Source of the DNA: Mesodorylaimus sp. YZB2_4
Lineage: Eukaryota; Nematoda; Enoplea; Dorylaimida; Dorylaimidae
NCBI GenBank assembly: GCA_030248295.1
Contig: JASANH010001085.1
Span: 248,001-312,000 of the forward strand
Direction: 5' to 3'
DNA: 64,000 nucleotides
The number at the start of each line of letters is the position of its first letter. The first letter of the stretch is position 1. A program made the translations under genes and the position numbers. Below, one piece after another: positions 23,040-32,962 of this stretch. The notes under the pieces were generated by a model. It made no database searches, was not told the origin of the DNA, and saw only the letters and a list, made by a program, of their open reading frames with translations.

Positions 23040-24340
23040 CAATTTTGGAAGAGGAGTTCCAACCGCAGTGGAAACTAGCAAAAGTTATTCCGATTCCAAA
23101 ATCAAATGAAAAGTCTGACGTGAAGAACTTTCGGCCGATCTCACTGTTGTCAATTCTGTCCAAAGTACTCGAACGTCTTCTTCGTCCTCGATTTAATTTG
23201 TCCCAACATCAGCACGGATTCTGTAAACGGCAATCGACTACTGGGGCACTGATTTGTTGTACACAAGCAATTCATGACTGGCTTAGTCAGCGGCAGTATT
23301 CTGCAGTGACTGGCATTTTCTTGGATAATGAAAAGGCCTTCGATCGCGTCCCGCATTCACTTTTGTCAGAGACACTTACGAAGGCACCATCAGATTCCTC
23401 CGACTCCGCTCAACTGGCTACACCCGTATTTATCAGATCGTCAGCAATACATCAGCGTGAAGGATTGTGCATCGAGAACCGAATGGGTGGTTTCCGGTGT
23501 GCCGCAGGGCAGTATCCTTGGCCCGTTGCTCTTTGTGGCCTTTATTGATCCATTATTGCGACAGTTTTATAAGAAATTTCCAGATTTACGCCTGCAGTGC
23601 TATGCGGACGATACCCTGTCTTTTGGTTCCCGTTCGAGACATTAAAGAAGCTGAACGCACGATTCAACCTGCCCTTGACTTTGTTATGGACTGGCTACGA
23701 CCAGTCGATTTGTCTATTAATCTATCAAAAAGTCAAGCCGTTATTTTTCGGTATAGCCCTCCTGTACCAAGCAGCACACCCTCGATCACTATCGACGGGC
23801 AGAAGCTTACTTTCGTCAATAAGGTATTTTATTTCGGGGTGACTCTCTGGTGACATGAAATTTTCAGAACATGTCACCAATGTTTGCGCAAGCACGCAGC
23901 GCATGTTAGGAATGCTGCGTCGACGACTTGGAAGACATGCTCCGTCGAAGGTGATGCACTGCGTGCATTCGTACAAAATTGGAATATGCATGTCAGGATC
24001 CCATTCTGAAATCGGACATCGAAAATTTGGAAAGCACGCAAAGGTACGCTTTTCGACTCATCACTAAGGATTGGATGAATGCTTATGATGAGCTTTTGTG
24101 TCAATGCGGGTGGAGTATCCGAAGTAGGAGGCGAAAAGAACTAAAATTGGTCCAGTTTCATAAATTTTCTCACGGTGCACATGGTTATGTAAACGCTTGT
24201 TTTTTGCATGTTCTGGCCGCGAATTCTATGAGACACAGAAGCCGGCGTGTAAACATGGAGCATAGGTTACATCTTGTCCCAAAGATACACTCGCGAGTTC
24301 TAGCGCACTTATTCCAGTTTCTTCTTTATTGACATCATGT
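23040..24340 (+). pseudogene. Non-LTR retrotransposon reverse transcriptase remnant
   Basis: Fragments of one reverse transcriptase lie in successive frames: WKLAKVIPIPK and NFRPISLLSILSKVLER (fingers), QHGFCKRQSTTGAL, then FDRVPHSLL. Next come SGVPQGSILGPLLF (motif B), LQCYADDT (the YADD catalytic box), INLSKSQAVIF and a C-terminal region. At least three frameshifts separate them, so it cannot encode an enzyme. The order and spacing match jockey/CR1-like LINE ORF2. A more decayed relative lies at 51600-52600. Confidence 0.85.
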
Positions 24341-24414
24341 TGGACTACCTGCCCTTTGCCCTCGTAATAAGACCACCTATCCACCTCACCCTTTGATAAT
24401 AGGAATATGGTTTG

Positions 24415-26255
24415 CGGAAGCGCCCCCCACAATTCGCCCCCACAACTCGCCCCCCCTCGCCCCCACCCTCGCCCCCGCCAACTCGCCCCTACTCATTTTC
24501 ATTACTGTACATTTATGTTTCATGAACAATCAAGAAGCAAAAGTTGACTAAACAACATCCAATCATTGTCGCCAAAAACGCAAAAGAACCAAAAGAACCC
24601 GCATGTACGAGAATTAATTAGAACTCAAAATTATATGCATACCTCGCAAATATCAACAAATTGCGATTGCCGTAGTCTTGAACAATATTCTTACACGACA
24701 ATCGACATACTTCTTGTTTCGCGATTTCCAGATTTCCAGCAATCAACTGCGGATTTCGTAATTGTGATCCCTTGTTGCTGCTTGAGACATTCGATAACGA
24801 TAGATATTTGGGAAAGGCTGAAAGTTCCTTGAAATCACGTGCCATCCCTCCATCGTTGTTGGTGCGTTGGTGCCTTCAAGCGTACCTGCACGTTCCACAA
24901 TTCGATTGGAAAAGCTGGGCCTGCGACCTCGGCGTCCTCCGCCAATGTCACGTCTTCGAAAATTTCGATCGGTAAGCATCTTCAGGAAACTCTTCATTTT
25001 CGACAAGCTCCTCGAATGCGTTGACAACATCGGCAGGAGGAACAAATGCCAGAGCTGGTATCATTCGGATCCAACGGGCGAAATCGTGATCGTTCGAGTA
25101 CCTCTCTTTCAGGCCTTCGCTTTGAACCTTCCTCCAGACGCATTGAGCCAAATGGAAAAAACACCCAGTCTTGGTAATGCCTTGAAATTCCTGGTCAAAA
25201 GCTTGCAAAGCGGCTTGCTCAAAGTCAGTCATAAGCCTAGCAGGATGCAATCCAGGTTGTAAATTTTTCAGCTCCTGCAAGAGCTTCACGTATGTCGCCC
25301 GAGTCTTGTTTGGCAGCAGAGCATAAACGACAGGAATCACCGCATTGTACTTAACGACGTGAATAGTGTAAAGTTGATGAAACAAGCTGGGGGCGGTACT
25401 GAACGTGCCATCGACGAACCAATCCAAGCTTTTGGCTAATAATTGCAGATTAGCCCGCGTTGAAAAAATAAGCATCCGGCCAGGAAGCAGTTCGTCACCA
25501 GAATCATACATCAAAAAACGTTGATTCGCGCCGTTGATCGTGATTTCCTGATACGCTTCAGGAATAACAAGATCGGCGACGGTCTGTGGCAAGGCAGGCG
25601 TTTCACCAACGTTTCGGGTATTTCTAATCGTGCGTTTCAACGAATCTTTCGTGGGAAGCAACGCGGCGACGTTTTCATGAGCGCCAGCAACGACAGCAGC
25701 AACGATTTGCTGCGGCAATTCATGAGTGGTCGATGCTGACTTCTTCCATAATTCGCAGCGCCTCTGGACGCGCAGCTTGAGCGGCATGATTGTGGCCGGT
25801 GACAATCTTGACCACTTCTCCATCGACTCCGTTCGTCCAAACACGACCCTTGCAGCTGGATCGCTTTTCGCAAACCCATATTCCGTTGAGTTCGTTTTTC
25901 GTCTTTTTTGAGAACACGTAAATATGATTTTCATGTACCAGCTTTCCTTTTCCCCTTTGAGATTGGACGCTGTCGGCCATTTTCGAAATAATCCGGCTCC
26001 CAATAACAGTATTTTGAGAAAGGGGTTTTTAGAGAGACAGCCAACTGATTCGAAGCAAAATGGGCAATTGGCAAGATCTCCCATATAGCCCGCTTTTATA
26101 CTTGACACAACTGCTGACCCCAGGTCATTTGTTTGGTCCAAAATGATTTGGGTCAGGGGGCGAGTTGTGCGGGGGGCGAGTTGCGGCGGGACGAGTTGCA
26201 TGGGGGCGAGTTGTGCGGGGGCGAGTTGTGGGGGGGGGGCGACTTTTCCTCATGC
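24415..26255 (-). mobile_element. Mutator-like element (MULE) with tandem GGGGGCGAGTTGTG ends
   Basis: Both ends are tandem arrays of a 14-bp unit close to GGGGGCGAGTTGTG, inverted relative to each other (24421-24488 and 26155-26247). Between them is one transposase reading frame on the minus strand with FLYWCH and MULE-type DDE segments. No target duplication was found with confidence, so the outer limits are approximate. It was inserted among LINE debris. Confidence 0.8.
24618..25980 (-). pseudogene. MULE transposase with FLYWCH zinc finger, frameshifted
   Basis: Three frames together give one transposase. Residues from 25980 to about 25740 form a FLYWCH-type finger: HIYVFSKK, then GIWVCEKRSSCKGRVWTNG, then GHNHAA. 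From about 25740 to 24960 comes the catalytic part: SLDWFVDGTF gives the first Asp, LMTDFEQAA the second, and GCFFHLAQ the C/H signature. From about 25000 to 24618 is the C-terminal part, RRRDIGGGRRGRRP..F, TLEGTNAPTTMEGWH (a degenerate RTNN-E-WH-like block) and the LRNPQLIAGN..IVQDYGNRN region. Two frameshifts (near 25740 and 24960) separate the parts, so the copy is dead unless the assembly is wrong there. The long frame beginning at 26201 reads through the terminal repeat and is not the true N-terminus. Confidence 0.85.
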
Positions 26256-26429
26256 CAGGAAATATACCGGTTTTCTTTTTCATGTAATTGCAGTAGGCCC
26301 TTGTTTATGGTTTGCTGTTCACTTGTTACTTTGGGTTCAATAGCGAAAGGTTGCGCCTCTCTCAGCCTTTCTAATCCACACGACGCACGGTATCCACGTA
26401 ATTCTGCTATGTCGTGTTAACAACATCTA

Positions 26430-26600
26430 CTCCCACTGCGCCTACACGACACATCTAGCCTGTTATGAGACCAGGACTAAGTCGTTTAAGCAATGTTTTA
26501 ATTACATTGCTATTCGTTTGTGGAATTCATTGCCTTGTTATGTGGCATGGCCTCACGATGTTAGCTCTTTTAGGGAACTCTCACCAGTCTGAAACTTTAA
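26430..26600 (+). pseudogene. LINE 3'-end fragment
   Basis: A short frame reads ACYETRTKSFKQCFNYIAIRLWNSLP. Its counterpart in the LINE relic near 52490-52570 reads NFESYKKCFIFSAMPLWNTVP, which is the typical C-terminal motif of LINE ORF2 proteins. Only about 50 residues remain. It sits just outside the MULE. Confidence 0.5.
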
Positions 26601-26744
26601 TTTTCTTGATTATGACGTATTTGTAGTTTTAATGGATTTGATGATGTTTTTCGTTTTTACACATTTTCCTTTTCCATTTTGTTGATCTTATGTATCCCAC
26701 GATCTAAGTGCGCTTCAGCGTTTCCGTGCGGAGTAAACAGTGAC

Positions 26745-27000
26745 AGTGACACACCGACTTCCTCTGACGATTGCGGGCGGGCTGTGAACCCTGTCGGTGT
26801 TGGCTTCCGTCTCTCCACTCGGAGCACCTCGGGGGTACTGGGTGAGTCACCAACGGCCAGGCGTGCAAGGTCTGCGAGGGTTTGTGGTCCGCAAACCGAC
26901 CTCCATCACCGGGGATCGAACCCGGGACGAGTCCAGCCACTCGCTCCCCAGCAATACGGAGAGACAAATGCCGAGCCTCTGCACAACCGCGGCCGCTGTT
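26745..27000 (-). mobile_element. tRNA-derived SINE, family II (minus orientation)
   Basis: Read on the minus strand it has the same head and body as the copy at 18885-19150: GCGGCCGCGGTTGTGCAGAGG, then the B-box GGGTTCGATCCCC (26911-26923), then the CACTCGGAGCACCTCGG-related body. The order is inverted relative to that copy. Confidence 0.75.
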
Positions 27001-27287
27001 TCGTCTAGGATGGTTGCACGTTCCCGTTGCAGTGAGGTGAAACCAGCTACTCCCTATTCACGAGTTGTAATGTCCCAAACAGCGTAAACTAAAAGAATTC
27101 GCCCCAAATTCATGAAATTATGCCCTTTTTAAGAAGAACGTTTTATCAGATGATGCAATTCTTGCATTGTTTATGATGGAATTTACGTAGTGTGTGTAAA
27201 ATAAGATCACATCAACACTTCCCCGCTCAGAATATCAGCGGGTGAAGAAGGCTCACGAGATTGCAAGATCTGTGTCCAGTGGTTCCT

Positions 27288-27445
27288 GATCCAGGTCCGA
27301 CAATGGGTTCACAGTTCGATCCAAACCTAACCCAAAAATATTGGAGTCGAACCCAACCGGAAACCAATCTTCGAAAACTCAAACCCAGCCCATCCGCAAG
27401 TAAACCCAAACCCAATCCATAAAAGCCCATATTTTTCAGACCTTC
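27288..27445. mobile_element. Solo end of a hAT-like element (AACCCA family)
   Basis: The end CCAGGTCCGACAATGGG is nearly identical to the left end at 1307 and leads into AACCCA-rich DNA (27325-27420). I find no matching inverted end nearby, so this is a truncated copy or its other end has been lost. Confidence 0.5.
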
Positions 27446-27874
27446 AGGGACGCCCTCCCGTATATACAATATATAGTGTACACCTAGATCTTATTTTGAC
27501 TACTGAGAGCAGAAGCTCATTAGGAGATTTAAAGGTATCGTTTCAAGTGTAACGCTAGGAGCTAGATTTTGGCCAGAGTGAATTCAAAATTAGCACAAGG
27601 GGTCTGAATAAGGGCTAAAAAATATTTTCCGATTCAGTCACTCGGCCAGGTGACCAGCGCCCATCCTTTTTGATAGCAATGATCGGACTTATAACAAGCG
27701 CGGAATGGATATAATTGCCAGGTGTGCGCGCTCGAGCGACAAGACGTCAACAAGTTTTTGTTTTTTCGCACTTGGATTGGTCTCTTGACTTTGCTAACAG
27801 ATAATATAGTTTCTTCGCGTGATAGTAACTAATTAATTTTAATAACTTTCTAACAATTTTGATATACTCGTGAA

Positions 27875-28125
27875 ATGCCGCACAAGTGTTCAGTTCCTTA
27901 TTGCAAAATCGGATGGACACGCATCCACTGACATCGTTATTTGGATTACCAAAAGACGAGCAACGACGGGCAATATGGCACGCTGATGACCAAAAGCTGC
28001 GAGCGGAACCGAAGATTTGCATTCTTCATTTTGAAGAACATTTCCTCGTAACTGGTCGAAGTCGTGTTACATTGAAGAAAGACGCTGTACCGACAATCGT
28101 TGATCGGCATGCGCCTAGGGTCCAA
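27875..28125 (+). pseudogene. THAP-domain first exon of a Kolobok-like transposase
   Basis: The exon starts MPHKCSVPYC, giving the paired Cys of a THAP C2CH finger, then after a frameshift continues LTSLFGLPKDEQRRAIW..A, with ICILHFEEHF supplying the distal C..H, and VTLKKDAVPTI matching the AVPTI/F end of THAP domains. It stops at a GT donor (tccaa|gtgagt). THAP domains bind transposon ends. The frameshift near 27920 and the missing downstream exons make it non-functional here. Confidence 0.7.
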
Positions 28126-28532
28126 GTGAGTCTTATGAATACGATCATGTATGTCGGCTGGCTCCTTGTTTCCTCCTAGCTTTAGGCCATAGCTATAATT
28201 CAAACAGCTGAACACCTAGCAGGCTGAAGTTAGCTCGCGTTTAGCAAGTGAAGACCTGCTGATCTCCAAGTTTCTATTCTTGAAAACCTCTCAGTAACAC
28301 ACAAACGGGCGGGGCTGCTATGCCGGAGGTGTCGAAGTTGAATGCTTCAATGGCACGTTGCTTGATAGTTATGGAAAACGTGGCTAGTTGGTCCAAATGT
28401 TATTTCTTTTCTAGGACAGCTGTGCCTCGTCGGCGCCAATAAGAATCATTTTCCCATCTACTCTACATACCTCCTAAGGGAACAGTGTCAGATCGCTGCA
28501 ACACGCAGCCCAACATGAAACTAGCAACTTAC

Positions 28533-28639
28533 CTCCGTCGTTCTGCAAGTTGCCTTCGTCTTTCTTCTAACAACTCTCGCAGCCTCTCGTTGTCATCCGA
28601 TGGCTCGAAACGGTAGGCCTCGGCGCTGAAACTTGCCAT
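28533..28639 (-). pseudogene. Orphan first exon with YRFEP motif, second gene of the TTAA element
   Basis: From an ATG at 28637-28639 the frame reads MASFSAEAYRFEPSDDNERL, then a charged Arg/Glu helix, and ends at a good donor (CGGAG|gtaagt). Proteins with a P2X7-intracellular-type cysteine-rich domain often begin Y-x-F-E-P followed by acidic residues, so this could be the start of such a protein. No following exon is seen. The relationship is inference. Confidence 0.4.
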
Positions 28640-29655
28640 TTGGTGTTATCCAATTTCGTAATTACTAGATCAGACTCGACGGTCATCAGAGTAGGGAACA
28701 TGCAACGACTTGATGAAACATACCGACATATATGAAGACAAAGGTCGCTCGAGCGCGCACACCTGGCAATTATATCCATTCCGCACTTGTTATAAGTCCG
28801 ATCATTGCTATCAAAAAGGATGGGCGCTGGTCACCTGGCCGAGTGACCGGATCGGAAAATATTTTTTTAGCTCTTATTCAGACACCTTGTGCTATTTTTG
28901 AATTCACTTTGGTTAAAATCTAGCTCCTAGCGTTACTTTTGAAACGATACCTTTAAGCCTAGAAACGGACTTATGACCGTCACCAGTTTTGAATTCAAAA
29001 TTGCTCTTTTTCGTGAATGATCAAATCTCTGGGAACAAAACATTAAATTTAAATTCTAAGAAAAAATATTATCAATCAGCTAATATCACATTGTTTCATT
29101 TCAAGAATCACAGGGCGCTGTGGAATGAAGGCACCACAGCGAGTTCGCTGCAGTTTTTAATTAGATTTCTATCTTTTTTCAAACTGTCTGTGCCAGCCTT
29201 TGGCGAACATGTCTTGGCAAACCTCATCGAGAATGTGGAATTAAAATTTATTTTCATGTTTGAAACAAAATGGAATGGGTTCCATATCGACCAGGGTAAT
29301 CGGAAAGGCCTGAAACGAGATGATCTGCTGGAGCCATAATTTAGGTCAGCCGTCGCCTACTTGCTCAGATTCTGAAAAGGACAGTGAACCCCTGCCTAAG
29401 CTTATCGGCGGTAGAAAGTCAAAAGACGTCATTCGCTAGCTGAGAAATGAATTATTAAAAATTTAATTTGATGATCCTTGGGTTGAAGAAATGAGCCTCC
29501 TTCGAGGGCAATCCCACGAAACCTTGTCTGATCTTTCTTTGTGCTCGAGTCACTCACTGATCTTAATACGTCCCAGGTATTGTGTCAGAGCTACCATAAA
29601 GGCAAGTGAACCGTAAAGTTGACCAGTTGAGTCCAGTGCAAGCTTACTGATCATC

Positions 29656-30696
29656 ATGACCGACTGCCCATTGCTGGCTTTGAATTCAAGCCGATTAGCC
29701 ATAGCTAATCTGTCATATGCTGCCTATTTTTGGATCAAACCTATTTGCTTATGTCTCGACCTGATTGGCCACATCTTTTGCTTTATTGCATTTTATAAGC
29801 AATCTAAGACTAGCAACGGTAACATTTATGCATTCCAACTCTACGAATCAGTGGCTAAAACTGTGGACACACTGGCAGCTTTCATGGACTTGATAGCATT
29901 CCAGTGGTTTGCTGGGATCAACTACGAGGGTGTGCAATGGTTCCAGAAATCGTATATCCTCATGTGGTATGCCGCGCATATTTCTATTCCCCTCTACGAT
30001 GCCACAACGACCATCGCTCTTTTCGTATCTTTGGCCATGGCCATCGATCGCATGTACGCTATCGCTCGACCAACCAAATACAAGCTGATCAACCGACGAC
30101 TCTGGGAATGGGGATCAATACTGTCGTCGATCGTTGTCGGCGTATCGGCTAGCTTATTCGTGAGTTTCTATTTTGTGGTGGAAAAAGATGAGGCCAATGA
30201 TGTGTATCAAGTTGCGGGGGACCCTCGCTTCGGATCCAGCGCTGTGGCCACAATTCTGACTCACGTGAGGAATATAGTGTGGATTGCGGGGCTAGCGGGC
30301 ATCGTGGCCACTGGTTCGTTCTTAGTCTACATGTACCGAGATAGGCACAGGAAAGTAGCTGGTATGACCGGCGCTCCAAGTGATAGCATGCAAGAAAAGC
30401 AACGTAGAAAAGCTGAGAAAACTCTTTTCATATTGACCATTTACGATTCAGTACAAACAGCTAATGTCGTAAGCATTTTGATAGCCCACACAATGTTAGC
30501 TTTTAAGCCGGGATTTTTCGCTTGCGAAGGACAACTTTTCGCGGCATTAAGAAATATTGAAATAGCAATTGTGAATGCTTCAGATTTTTATGTCCTTTTC
30601 TTTGTTAGTAAGGCATTTAGAAATATGATTAAGCAAGCATTGCCGTTGAGACAGAGTGATATAGGCAGTTCCTCGGCGCCTGTGCTACACGCTTGA
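29656..30696 (+). CDS. Rhodopsin-like seven-transmembrane receptor, lineage-specific (copy 2)
   Basis: A single-exon gene of 346 codons with seven hydrophobic segments. TM1 lies at about residues 22-48 and TM3 ends in AIDRMYAIARP, a DRY-like motif. TM7 has NASDFYVLFF where NPxxY is expected. It is paralogous to the minus-strand gene at 13775-14830, sharing GINYEGVQWFQ, LMWYAAH, KAEKTLFILT, FKPGFFAC and VNASDFYV. N-terminal NSS may be glycosylated. The third intracellular loop is short and basic (RDRHRKVAG). The first Met is chosen because the hydrophobic TM1 follows after some 20 residues. The reading frame is undamaged. Ligand unknown; it may be chemosensory or peptide-binding. Confidence 0.87.
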   Translation: MTDCPLLALNSSRLAIANLSYAAYFWIKPICLCLDLIGHIFCFIAFYKQSKTSNGNIYAFQLYESVAKTVDTLAAFMDLIAFQWFAGINYEGVQWFQKSYILMWYAAHISIPLYDATTTIALFVSLAMAIDRMYAIARPTKYKLINRRLWEWGSILSSIVVGVSASLFVSFYFVVEKDEANDVYQVAGDPRFGSSAVATILTHVRNIVWIAGLAGIVATGSFLVYMYRDRHRKVAGMTGAPSDSMQEKQRRKAEKTLFILTIYDSVQTANVVSILIAHTMLAFKPGFFACEGQLFAALRNIEIAIVNASDFYVLFFVSKAFRNMIKQALPLRQSDIGSSSAPVLHA

Positions 30697-30839
30697 GACA
30701 AGTGTAAGTGCATGGAACATGGGAGAAAAAGTGAGTTAAGATTTGTCGCTAGGCCATTTAAATCTAAAATGCTGATAACAGCTTACTGCAGCCAAGCTGC
30801 CTGCTAGTTATTGTTATTGTATGTATTGTATATACTGTA

Positions 30840-30945
30840 TGTCGAAGATGGGCCAAGATGAGCCAGGATGGGCCAGAATCGACGAAGATTGGCGAAGATC
30901 AGCGATGATCAAAATAGCCAAAATCAGCCAGTATCGGCTTGGCCG
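30840..30945. repeat. Degenerate short tandem repeat (GCCAAGATNA-like)
   Basis: A run of about 100 bp is built of degenerate units such as GATGGGCCA, AGATGAGCCAG and AAATCAGCCAG. It sits about 145 bp downstream of the GPCR stop codon. It resembles the subterminal arrays of the hAT-like elements but no terminal repeat is visible. Confidence 0.5.
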
Positions 30946-31989
30946 ATTTCTGCACGAACTCGTAATATATTAGCGCAAAGTCATATATGAGCGCCACAAG
31001 CCACGATCTTTAATTTTAAGAATGATCAAATATCGTCCATGCTCTTTTTTTCTGGAATCAGTGTCAGATTTTTGTGTCGAGTCAATACGTGGTTATGCTG
31101 TCCAAGTTGGTTCTAAACCTGTTTCCGCAGATTTTGCACACCTTACACAGGGTATGCCATGTCGTGTCATGCAGCACTTCGACCAAAAGCAGCAGGGCAC
31201 TTACTGGGACAGAAAAACAAACAAGAGTCGAGACAAAATCGTTTAAGATATGCATTTGAAGTCGCCTACATATGTTGATTCACAAATGCACTGACCCTTG
31301 ATCGACACAAGATGGAATGACATTAGTATTAGCGACAGCGCAAACCCTTGCAGGGACCAGATGAATAAGGTGCACCTTATCAGCTCATCAATGATCAGGT
31401 CTGTGCGCTTGCACTAATTCTGAGCCAAATCACTGATGGCCCTCGACCTGTCATCACGGTAAACCTGAAAAAGTTTTCACTGACTTGGTGTCTTGCAAAG
31501 TGTCTTTTTGAGCTGCACTGATATCACTGTCAGATCATCTCGAATATTCTGTGGCTTAGAAAAGTCGGTAGATTTATTGTGTGATTTTATCATTTATCAT
31601 CAAGCTGCGAAGGAAATGCCTTGAGAAGCAGTAAAAGAGGAAAAGAGGCCATGATGTGTTTCAGATCCGGTTTTTGTGCAAACGAGTCTGTTGAATCTTG
31701 TCAGGTCAGGTTAGGTTTCAAGTGCTGATTCATTCAGACACGCAAAGATTTTAATTTAAACCTACTATTTACGCATAATGATGCAAAGGCTAGCATGAAA
31801 CTTTAAGTTGGCGTCTGAGCATGGATATATATGAGAATTTTTCGAAATCTATGGCCTAATCCTTTCTTGCTTTTCTGTTAGCCGTGCACACCACACGGCT
31901 AACAGAAAAACATCTAGCATTTCATGCGTCATACAACTCTGATCTTTGATTTTATGCCCTTTTTAGGCCAGAAAACATATTTTCGAATC

Positions 31990-32430
31990 ATGAACACTTT
32001 CGCAGTGGTGCTGATTTTCACATTCGCCTCTATCGCCTCGGGCACCGATGTGAACTTCGTGAATCGATGCGGTCGCGATGTTTCAGTCATTAAAACCGAA
32101 AATGGACGCGGTCCTGTTCAAGAATGTTACCTGAGCCCGGGTCAGTCCTGCGGCAAAACCTACGAAGGAAATGGGATGAACTTCAAGAACGGCTGGGGAG
32201 GACTGACTTTGGCCGAGTTCAGTTTCAACAGTTGGAATAATATCGATTTCTACGACCTGAGTGTCATCGTAGGTTTCGACACCCCCATGCAAATATCGAC
32301 CAATGCTGGTGGCCCGACAGTCACGTGTCATGGGCCTGGATGCCCCGAAGCATACCTGTTCCCCAAAGATGATAGCAAGACACACGGATGCAGGACTGGT
32401 GGAACGTTCCAGGTAGTATTCTGCCCTTAA
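31990..32430 (+). CDS. Small secreted thaumatin-like protein
   Basis: A single exon of 147 codons. The start at 31990 gives a clear signal peptide, MNTFAVVLIFTFASIASG; the ATG at 31924 would bury it behind 22 extra residues. The mature part shows the thaumatin-like pattern: VNFVNRCGRDV, a Gly-rich stretch, GWGG, LAEFSFN, NIDFYDLSVIVGFDTPM, then Cys-rich GPTVTCHGPGC and TFQVVFCP. DFYDLSVIVGFN-type sequence is the core of the family's acidic cleft. It is shorter than plant thaumatins (about 220) and resembles the small thaumatin-like proteins known in insects and nematodes, which have been linked to antifungal defence. AATAAA follows at 32566. A broken relative lies at 41750-41930. Confidence 0.92.
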   Translation: MNTFAVVLIFTFASIASGTDVNFVNRCGRDVSVIKTENGRGPVQECYLSPGQSCGKTYEGNGMNFKNGWGGLTLAEFSFNSWNNIDFYDLSVIVGFDTPMQISTNAGGPTVTCHGPGCPEAYLFPKDDSKTHGCRTGGTFQVVFCP

Positions 32431-32565
32431 GATACAAGGCCCACCAGTCAAGTAGGTGGTGATGGGAACAGTGATTTAGGTTTGATAGTCGAAACCACAG
32501 CGCTGTTGAATTCTGCAATGTGTGTTTAATTATTTCATTGTCAAAATTTGCACATTAACTAAATC

Positions 32566-32571
32566 AATAAA
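32566..32571 (+). terminator. Polyadenylation signal AATAAA of the thaumatin-like gene
   Basis: The first AATAAA after the stop codon, 136 bases downstream, in AT-rich sequence. Confidence 0.5.
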
Positions 32572-32962
32572 TTAGTATAATTTCCCCTATTCTCCTATTT
32601 TACTTGCAAGTTGCAAGTTGCTTCGAAAACATACGCAAGCGCACGACTCTTGCACCTTCCACTTCATTCATGCATCATCCTACCCTTCTTAACAGCCGAA
32701 GGAGCATGTCTAGATGCACAGCACCCCAAGCGGTCCGCTCCCCTGGCTGGGACTTCAACCTCTTCGGTTGATGTTTCTAGGGCAGATATAGTCGCGAGAC
32801 TTGTAGAATTTGGTGTTGACCGGCTATCTCCTGCCGCCTGGGTGCGGTGATTACACACATTAAGAATGTTGGAGCTGCAGGATGCTAACTTCAAATCTAT
32901 TAACGATGGACAAAATATCAATGTCAGGGCTCCTGAGCTTATCCAGGTTCGGCATCTCTATT

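Larger units (their letters stand above)
27533..28952. mobile_element. TTAA-flanked, Kolobok-like element, internally deleted
   Basis: Inverted repeats of about 210 bp (27533-27745 against 28740-28952), starting AGGTATCGTTTC, are bordered on both sides by TTAA (27529-27532 and 28953-28956). TTAA duplications are known for piggyBac and Kolobok transposons; a THAP domain inside favours Kolobok. The inner part contains a THAP exon reading rightward and a different first exon reading leftward. Neither is followed by the rest of a gene. I infer a deletion derivative of a larger two-gene element. Confidence 0.75.

Noticed and set aside
26100-26420. Cys/Gly/Glu-rich frames (GASCGG repeats)
   Set aside because: Translation of the GGGGGCGAGTTGTG terminal array of the MULE.
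31924-31989. Upstream start for the thaumatin-like protein
   Set aside because: It would place 22 residues before a perfect signal peptide.
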